This document shows, piece after piece, positions 13,570 through 18,197 of a stretch of DNA of 18,197 nucleotides. A program made the translations under genes and the position numbers. The stretch lies in the NCBI GenBank assembly GCA_039933635.1, contig JBDTNQ010000087.1:1-18197 (forward strand), in the 5' to 3' direction. The stretch comes from JBDTNQ01 sp039933635. GTDB taxonomy: Bacteria > Acidobacteriota > Vicinamibacteria > Vicinamibacterales > SCN-69-37. The notes beneath the pieces were generated by a model, which worked only from the letters and a program-made list of their open reading frames with translations, was not told the DNA's origin and did not search any database. How positions within the stretch are numbered: position 1 is the stretch's first letter; every line of letters begins with the position of its first letter.

Positions 13570-14550
13570 TCAGCCTTTTCGCCGAACGCCGTGGCCCGCG
13601 CGTGTGATGAGCGCGAGCGCCCGGGCCAGTTCGTAGGTGCCTCCGACCGCCAGCGCCTGCGCCGCATCCGTCACTTGCCGATCGATCGGCTTGATTTGGA
13701 ACACCAGCCGCATGGCGCGAAATGCGGACAATCCGACGAAGGTCGCGATGCCGGCAGCGGCAATCCACGACGATCCGAAGCCGGTCAGAAAGGAGCCCAC
13801 GACGATTGCGACGAGGGCCATCAACGTGATGATCGGCGTGATCACGCTGGGTGCCGTGCGCCACGTGAGGCGCTCGCGCAGGCTCACCCGGATGTTGTCC
13901 CGTCCGCGCCACAACTCCGACAGGAACAGCGCCCTCAGGCTCTTCGGGTCGCCGAAGTGCACGCTGCAAAGCGCGGGAGCGGATATCAACCGGCCACCGG
14001 CCTCGCGGATACGGCGGCAGAAGTCCACGTCCTCGCAGCTCTCGAGGGTTTCGTCGAACCCGTGCACCTGTTCGAACGCCGATCGACGCACGACCAGATT
14101 TCCACTCGGCAGCCACTCCGCGTCGCTGACGGTCGGCGTCCGGCGGCGAAAGCAGTCGTACATCCGTTGCACCCACGTGCCCGGCTTCGGCGCGTGATAG
14201 TCGGCGCCTGCGGCCCAGACGGCCGGGTCGGCCATCCGACGGATCGCCTCGGCAGTCCAGCCAGACGCGAGCTCGTGGTCGGCATCCACGAAGCCGAGCA
14301 GGTCGGCGCGCGCGGCCCTAGCCGCGGCGTTGCGCACCTGAGAGACCGGGCGATTGGGCAGCGACAGCACGATCGCACCGGCGGTCTCGGCCACGCGCGC
14401 TGACCGATCCGTTGACCCGTTGTCGGCCACGATGATTTCGATCGCGTGCTGCCTCGTGTCCGCGCGGATCGATTGCAGGCACCGATGCAGCCGCTCCGCA
14501 TCGTTCCGCACGGGAATGATGAACGAGATCAGGGGGAGTTCCGACGTCAC
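13570..14550 (-). CDS. Glycosyltransferase family 2 with C-terminal membrane segments
   Basis: This 326-aa inverting GT-A enzyme likely adds a sugar to the EPS repeat on the cytoplasmic face. It begins LISFIIPVRNDAERLHRCL (7-25). Nucleotide-sugar binding residues include VADNGSTD (41-48) and the metal-binding DAD of FVDADHE (87-93). GFDETLESCEDVDFCRR (164-180) holds the acidic ED-type catalytic region. Two hydrophobic helices at about 237-257 and 261-281 anchor the C-terminus. The likely start is GTG 14550, overlapping the previous gene's TGA by 4 bp (GTGA) with an AGGTGG purine run upstream. Alternative longer starts reach into the upstream gene and give arginine-rich shadow sequence. Confidence 0.9.
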   Translation of the reverse strand: MTSELPLISFIIPVRNDAERLHRCLQSIRADTRQHAIEIIVADNGSTDRSARVAETAGAIVLSLPNRPVSQVRNAAARAARADLLGFVDADHELASGWTAEAIRRMADPAVWAAGADYHAPKPGTWVQRMYDCFRRRTPTVSDAEWLPSGNLVVRRSAFEQVHGFDETLESCEDVDFCRRIREAGGRLISAPALCSVHFGDPKSLRALFLSELWRGRDNIRVSLRERLTWRTAPSVITPIITLMALVAIVVGSFLTGFGSSWIAAAGIATFVGLSAFRAMRLVFQIKPIDRQVTDAAQALAVGGTYELARALALITRAGHGVRRKG

Positions 14551-15776
14551 GACGCCACCACCTGTTCGGCCATTCCGATAGCGGCCGGTCGCCTCGCAGC
14601 GGCTTCGTCGAGCAGGCCCGGCACGGCCGCGAGCTGGCGGTCCCAGGTCAGGTCGGCGACACGCGCGCGCGTCGCCAGTCCTCGTCGCTCCGCCGGCTGA
14701 CGTTCGAGCAGGCTCACGATTGCGCCAGCGAGAGCCTCCGCACTCTCGGCGGCGATGCAAGCATCCGCGATGGTCGGAGGCAGACTCGTGAAGATGTTGG
14801 GGGTGACGACGACGGGCAGGCCCGCGGCAACCGCTTCGAGGACCTTGTTCTGGATGCCGCGCGCGGTGCGCAGCGGCGCCGCGGCCACGGCGGCGCGCCA
14901 CAGGTACGGTCGCACGTCAGGCACCGCGCCTGTGACGACAATGCCCTGCGACGCGCTGGCAAGCGCGCGCACGCCGGCTGACGGATTCGATCCGACGATC
15001 GTCAGGGTGGCTTGCGGGCGGCGCCGTTTTACCGCAGGCCACACCTCCCGCGCGAGCAGCGTCGCGGCCTGCTCGTTCGGCGCGTAGTTCATGACGCCGC
15101 AGAACACGACGTCCTGCGAATCGGCCGGCGGTTCGGGCGGCCGGAGCGCGTCGACGTCGATGCCGTTCGGGACGACCAGGATGCGTCCTTCCGGGGCGAT
15201 TGCCTCAAGTGTTTCGCGCTCCCGCTCGGTGACGACCAGGGTCGCCACCGCCTTTGCGGTGGCGGCCCGCTCGAAGTGCCGAAGCGTGCGCGCTTCGCGC
15301 CGGTAAATCCAGGACTTGGGAAGGCGGCTGACCTTCGCCAGGTCGGCCCACTTGGCCGAGTCGACGTCGACCATGTCGAGCACCATCGGAATGTCGCGCA
15401 GGACCGGCTCGAAAGCGAGGCGGGCCATCCCGGAGCAATAGGCCAGGACGACATCCGGTGGACGCGCCGCGACGGCCGCAGTGATGGTGTGGATGAGGCC
15501 GGGCGCGTCGAGCATGGCGTGCGTGATCGGGCGCGTCGTGGGCAACGAGATGACACTGTGTGCAAGACCGTGCAATCGATTTGTCCGGACCGCATGGACG
15601 TCGGTCCCATCATCCTTGAGGCGGCCGACGTGCGCGGCCTCGTCGTTGTCGTGAATCAGCGAGACGAGGGTGACGTGCGCGTGACGCCGCAGCAGCTGCA
15701 GGAGGAAATACGCGCGCACGCGATCGCCGCGATTCGGGGCGTACGGCAGCCTGTGGGTAAGAAACAGAACGTTCAA
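14547..15776 (-). CDS. Glycosyltransferase family 4, Stp1-type sugar transferase of XrtA/EPS loci
   Basis: This 409-aa GT-B enzyme resembles the Stp1 sugar transferases that occur in PEP-CTERM/EpsH1 EPS loci. The start NVLFLTHRLPYAPNRGDR (2-19) is highly typical. Other signs are DMVDVDSAKWADLA (134-147), YRREARTLRHFE (158-169), VVPNGIDVDALRP (201-213), FCGVMNYAPNEQA (225-237) and the donor-site segment APLRTARGIQNKVLEAVAAG (300-319), which includes the last catalytic Glu. TTG 15776 is taken as the start because the family's conserved N-terminus begins there; an AGCGGCGG run lies a few bases upstream. In-frame ATGs further up would add about 27-43 residues unlike the family and reach into the rfbB control region. 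It is the first gene of the minus-strand operon. Confidence 0.9.
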   Translation of the reverse strand: MNVLFLTHRLPYAPNRGDRVRAYFLLQLLRRHAHVTLVSLIHDNDEAAHVGRLKDDGTDVHAVRTNRLHGLAHSVISLPTTRPITHAMLDAPGLIHTITAAVAARPPDVVLAYCSGMARLAFEPVLRDIPMVLDMVDVDSAKWADLAKVSRLPKSWIYRREARTLRHFERAATAKAVATLVVTERERETLEAIAPEGRILVVPNGIDVDALRPPEPPADSQDVVFCGVMNYAPNEQAATLLAREVWPAVKRRRPQATLTIVGSNPSAGVRALASASQGIVVTGAVPDVRPYLWRAAVAAAPLRTARGIQNKVLEAVAAGLPVVVTPNIFTSLPPTIADACIAAESAEALAGAIVSLLERQPAERRGLATRARVADLTWDRQLAAVPGLLDEAAARRPAAIGMAEQVVAS

Positions 15777-15888
15777 GCTTGACCGCCGCTGCCGATATCC
15801 CAGAGGACGGGACTGCAACTGGTATCTGGATGATACTATACGCCCCTGTGCGCCCATCGCGTCGCGCGCGCACTCCGCCCCAACCATC
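15777..15888. promoter_or_regulatory. Divergent promoter region between the glycosyltransferase and rfb operons
   Basis: This 112-bp spacer drives both operons. On the + strand TGATACTAT (15831-15839) fits an extended -10 element, with predicted +1 near 15846; the -35 region (about 15811-15816, GACTGC) is poor. On the opposite strand the same bases read TATAGTA and could be a -10 for the glycosyltransferase operon. An inverted repeat GTATC-N5-GATAC (15822-15836) overlaps both. No clear Shine-Dalgarno sequence precedes rfbB. Confidence 0.4.
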
Positions 15889-16935
15889 ATGAAGATAATC
15901 GTCACCGGGGGTGCCGGGTTTATCGGGTCGAACTTCCTGAATCTGGTTGTTCCCAGGCACCCTGAGCATCAGTTCATCAACGTCGATGCCCTGACGTACG
16001 CGGCCAATCTGCGCAATCTCGACGCCATCGCGGATCGAACCAACTACCGGTTCGAGCGCGTGGACATCCGCGAGGACGCGGCGGTCCAGGATCTGTTCGA
16101 GCGGACGCGGCCGAACGTCGTGGTGCACTTTGCCGCCGAGAGCCACGTCGACCGGAGCATTCACTCGCCGGCGTCGTTCGTGCACACGAACATCACGGGC
16201 ACGTTCCAGTTGCTCGAGGCGTTCCGTGCCCTCCCGTCGGACGTCGCCACGCTCTTCCATCACGTGAGCACCGACGAAGTGTACGGATCGCTCGGCGCCG
16301 AGGGCGCGTTCACCGAACGCACGCCCTACGATCCCTCGAGCCCGTATTCCGCTTCCAAGGCGGCGAGCGACCACCTCGTGCGTGCGTATCACCGCACGTA
16401 CGGTCTGCCGGTGAAGGTCACGAACTGCTCGAACAACTACGGGCCGTATCAGTTTCCGGAAAAGCTCATCCCGTTGATGATCCTGAACGCGCTCGAGCGC
16501 AAGCCGCTGCCCGTGTACGGGCGCGGTGAGAACGTGCGTGACTGGCTCTTCGTCGAGGATCACTGCGAAGCGATCTGGACGGTCATCGAGAAGGGAACGG
16601 TGGGCGAGACGTACAACGTCGGCGGACGCAGCGAGCGCCGGAACCTCGACGTCGTCCGCGCCATCTGCGAACGCGTGGCGATCGAAACGGGCGCTCCGAT
16701 CGCCGAGCTGCTCGGGCTGATCACGTACGTGACCGATCGGCCCGGACACGATCTGCGGTATGCGATCGACCCGTCGAAGATCGAGCGCGAGTGCGGCTTC
16801 GAGCCGCGCGAGAACTTCGAGTCGGGACTGGCCCGCACCGTGCGCTTCTATCTCGAGCACGAGGCCTGGGTACGCGACGTGCGCTCCGGGGGGTACCGCA
16901 CGTGGATCGAAACCAACTACGGGACGCGCGCATGA
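15889..16935 (+). CDS. rfbB: dTDP-glucose 4,6-dehydratase
   Basis: This 348-aa extended SDR enzyme (RmlB) converts dTDP-glucose to dTDP-4-keto-6-deoxyglucose, step two of dTDP-L-rhamnose synthesis. It has the NAD-binding GGAGFIG (7-13), NVDALTYAANL (31-41) and HFAAESHVDRSI (80-91). The catalytic STDEVYG (127-133) includes the T-D-E triad, and YSASK (153-157) is the Tyr/Lys pair. NNYGPYQFPEKLIP (182-195) and DRPGHDLRYAID (283-294) are sugar-nucleotide binding segments typical of RmlB. The length is normal (about 350). ATG 15889 starts directly at the Rossmann strand; no good ribosome binding site is visible. The next gene overlaps its stop by 4 bp (ATGA). Placed beside EPS glycosyltransferases, it indicates rhamnose (or another 6-deoxyhexose) in the polymer, though it may also serve LPS. 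Confidence 0.97.
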   Translation: MKIIVTGGAGFIGSNFLNLVVPRHPEHQFINVDALTYAANLRNLDAIADRTNYRFERVDIREDAAVQDLFERTRPNVVVHFAAESHVDRSIHSPASFVHTNITGTFQLLEAFRALPSDVATLFHHVSTDEVYGSLGAEGAFTERTPYDPSSPYSASKAASDHLVRAYHRTYGLPVKVTNCSNNYGPYQFPEKLIPLMILNALERKPLPVYGRGENVRDWLFVEDHCEAIWTVIEKGTVGETYNVGGRSERRNLDVVRAICERVAIETGAPIAELLGLITYVTDRPGHDLRYAIDPSKIERECGFEPRENFESGLARTVRFYLEHEAWVRDVRSGGYRTWIETNYGTRA

Positions 16936-17807
16936 TCCGGAAGGGCATCATCCTGGCCGGAGGATCGGGCACGCGGCTGCATCCGCTCACGAGGGCGGTG
17001 AGCAAGCAGTTGATGTCGATCTACGACAAGCCGATGGTCTACTACCCGCTGACGACGCTCATGCTGGCGGGCATTCGAGACGTGCTGGTCATCAGCACGC
17101 CCCACGATCTGCCGCTCTTCGAGCGCCTGCTCGGCGATGGTTCCCTCTGGGGGATGCGCATTGTGTACGAAACGCAGCCAAGCCCGGATGGTCTCGCCCA
17201 AGCGTTTCTCATCGGCGAAACATTCCTGGCCGGCGAGGGCAGCGCCCTCGTCCTCGGCGACAACATCTTTTACGGGCATGGTTTCCCGGACTCGCTTCAG
17301 CGGGCCACGACCGCGCCGGTCGGTGCGACGGTGTTCGCCTACTGGGTGAAGAACCCTGAGGCCTTCGGAGTCGTCGAGTTCGACGCGAACGGCACGGCGA
17401 TCGGACTCGAGGAGAAGCCGTCCCATCCGCGGTCGAACTATGCGGTCACGGGCCTGTATTTCTACGACGAGCACGTCACGTCGCTCGCGAAGCAGCTGCG
17501 GCCGTCCAGCCGCGGCGAACTCGAAATCACCGACCTGAACCGCCTGTATCTCGAGCGCGGCGCGCTGCGGGTCGAGAAGCTCGGCCGCGGCACCGCATGG
17601 TTGGACACCGGGACGCCGGACGCCCTGCTGCAGGCCTCCAACTTCGTGCAGACGCTGCAGGCGCGGCAGGGGCTGCAGATTGCGTGTCCCGAAGAGATCG
17701 CCCATGCCTTCGGCTGGATCACGCGGGACCAGCTTCGCGCGCAGGCCGTCGCGCTGGGCAAGTCGTCGTACGGGCAGTACCTCATGGGCATCGTGTCGGG
17801 CAGCTGA
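16932..17807 (+). CDS. rfbA: Glucose-1-phosphate thymidylyltransferase
   Basis: This 291-aa enzyme (RmlA) makes dTDP-glucose from dTTP and glucose-1-phosphate, the first step toward dTDP-rhamnose. The pyrophosphorylase signature GGSGTRLHPLT (10-20) and SKQLMSIYDKPMVYYPL (24-40) are complete. LVLGDNIFYG (107-116) has the metal-binding Asp110, EEKP (160-163) the substrate-binding Glu/Lys, and WLDTGTPDAL (223-232) the second metal Asp225. The length fits the RmlA family exactly. The start at 16932 sits in an ATGA overlap with rfbB; longer in-frame readings reach into rfbB and are not credible. The rfbC start follows 10 bp after its stop. Confidence 0.97.
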   Translation: MIRKGIILAGGSGTRLHPLTRAVSKQLMSIYDKPMVYYPLTTLMLAGIRDVLVISTPHDLPLFERLLGDGSLWGMRIVYETQPSPDGLAQAFLIGETFLAGEGSALVLGDNIFYGHGFPDSLQRATTAPVGATVFAYWVKNPEAFGVVEFDANGTAIGLEEKPSHPRSNYAVTGLYFYDEHVTSLAKQLRPSSRGELEITDLNRLYLERGALRVEKLGRGTAWLDTGTPDALLQASNFVQTLQARQGLQIACPEEIAHAFGWITRDQLRAQAVALGKSSYGQYLMGIVSGS

Positions 17808-17809
17808 GG
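17806..17809 (+). promoter_or_regulatory. Ribosome binding site deciding the rfbC start
   Basis: GAGG is only 2 nt from the ATG at 17812 but 8 nt from the in-frame ATG at 17818, so the second is the likely start. It lies across the rfbA stop codon. Confidence 0.55.
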
Positions 17810-17817
17810 CCATGCCC

Positions 17818-18197
17818 ATGAAGCGCATTCCTACCGCCCTGGATGGTGTCGTTGTCTTCGAGCCTGACGTCTTTGGCGACGCGCGCGGATACTTCTTCGA
17901 ATCGTGGCACCGGGCACGATACGCGGAAGCCGGCTTGCCCGAGCAGTTCGTCCAGGACAACGTCTCGCGCTCCGCGAAGGACACCTTGCGCGGGTTGCAC
18001 GTGCAGGAACCCCGCGGTCAGGGCAAACTCGTCCAAGTGCTGGAGGGCGAAGTGTTCGACGTCGCCGTGGACGTGCGCGCCGGTTCACCCACGTTCGGAC
18101 GCTGGGTGGCCGAGCGGCTGTCGAGTGAGAACCGGCGTCAGATGTATGTTCCGGTGGGCTTCGCGCACGGGTTCTGCGTCGTGAGTCCGTCGGTGCT
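17818..18197 (+). CDS. rfbC: dTDP-4-dehydrorhamnose 3,5-epimerase, 3' end cut off by the window
   Basis: About 126 of the expected 180 or so residues are present. The enzyme (RmlC) epimerises dTDP-4-keto-6-deoxyglucose at C3 and C5, step three toward dTDP-L-rhamnose. Visible family features are the opening VFEPDVFGDARGYFFESW (13-30), QDNVSRSAKDTLRGLHVQEP (46-65) with catalytic His61 in RGLH, KLVQVLEGEVFDVAVDVRAGSPTFG (70-94, the cupin core) and MYVPVGFAHGF (109-119). The reading frame is open to the last base of the window. It is the third gene of an rfbBAC operon; rfbD (the final reductase) would be expected just downstream. The start is ATG 17818 rather than 17812, based on Shine-Dalgarno spacing. 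Confidence 0.95.
   Translation, partial: MKRIPTALDGVVVFEPDVFGDARGYFFESWHRARYAEAGLPEQFVQDNVSRSAKDTLRGLHVQEPRGQGKLVQVLEGEVFDVAVDVRAGSPTFGRWVAERLSSENRRQMYVPVGFAHGFCVVSPSV

Noticed and set aside
12428..14176. 582-aa version of the GT4 gene starting at 14176
   Set aside because: The first 200 or so residues would overlap the GT2 gene in another frame and look like shadow sequence; GTG 13567 with the family's N-terminal motif fits better.
15857..15905. Longer ATG starts for the Stp1-type transferase
   Set aside because: They would add 27-43 residues absent from the family pattern and place the start inside the divergent promoter or the rfbB coding region.
15610..16860. 416-aa open frame on the minus strand
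   Set aside because: It runs antisense to rfbB, which has every catalytic motif; the translated protein shows no domain.
1..18197. CRISPR arrays, insertion sequences, prophage genes
   Set aside because: No regularly spaced direct repeats, no transposase or integrase motifs and no terminal inverted repeats around a gene were seen.

Overview
This window is GC-rich bacterial DNA with tightly packed genes, many GTG or TTG starts and almost no spacer. It carries most of an exopolysaccharide (EPS) locus of the type usually found beside exosortase A (XrtA) and PEP-CTERM proteins. Taxonomy cannot be proven from the sequence alone. The style of the sigma-54 regulators, the GC content and the EPS gene set would fit Acidobacteriota (Vicinamibacteria-like) or another GC-rich Gram-negative lineage. 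The cell is Gram-negative: there is an outer-membrane export protein, a predicted outer-membrane beta-barrel and a Wzz-type inner-membrane protein.

Layout. Positions 1-55 are the 3' end of a tRNA-Arg(ACG), followed by a hairpin. Positions 99-1334 (-) and 1730-2878 (+) are two divergent, paralogous sigma-54 activators. Each is a bare AAA+ domain with an unusual shared C-terminal module, and they are separated by a 395-bp control region holding a good -24/-12 promoter. From 1730 to 11772 (+) there is one apparent operon of nine genes with gaps of 17 bp or less. In order these encode the activator, a short polysaccharide export (OPX/SLBB) protein, a beta-barrel protein, a Wzz-type chain-length protein, an ExeA-like AAA ATPase, a BY-type tyrosine autokinase, a polyprenyl-phosphate sugar transferase, a polysaccharide deacetylase and a FemAB-like protein. 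A 63-bp convergent spacer with strong hairpins follows. From 15776 back to 11836 (-) lies a second, translationally coupled operon of four genes: a GT4 transferase of the Stp1 type, a GT2 transferase, a second GT4 transferase and a hexapeptide acetyltransferase. From 15889 (+) a divergent operon encodes dTDP-L-rhamnose synthesis (rfbB, rfbA, and rfbC cut off by the window end).

How they fit together (inference). The sugar transferase starts the lipid-linked repeat unit. The three glycosyltransferases extend it, probably with rhamnose from the Rfb pathway, and the acetyltransferase decorates it. Wzz, the tyrosine kinase and the AAA ATPase control polymer length and secretion. The OPX protein and the beta-barrel carry the polymer across the periplasm and outer membrane. 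The deacetylase and FemAB-like protein modify it. Transcription of the main operon appears to be sigma-54 dependent, with its own first gene as the likely activator. No exosortase, PEP-CTERM substrate, Wzx flippase or Wzy polymerase is encoded here. These must lie outside the window or be replaced by something else.
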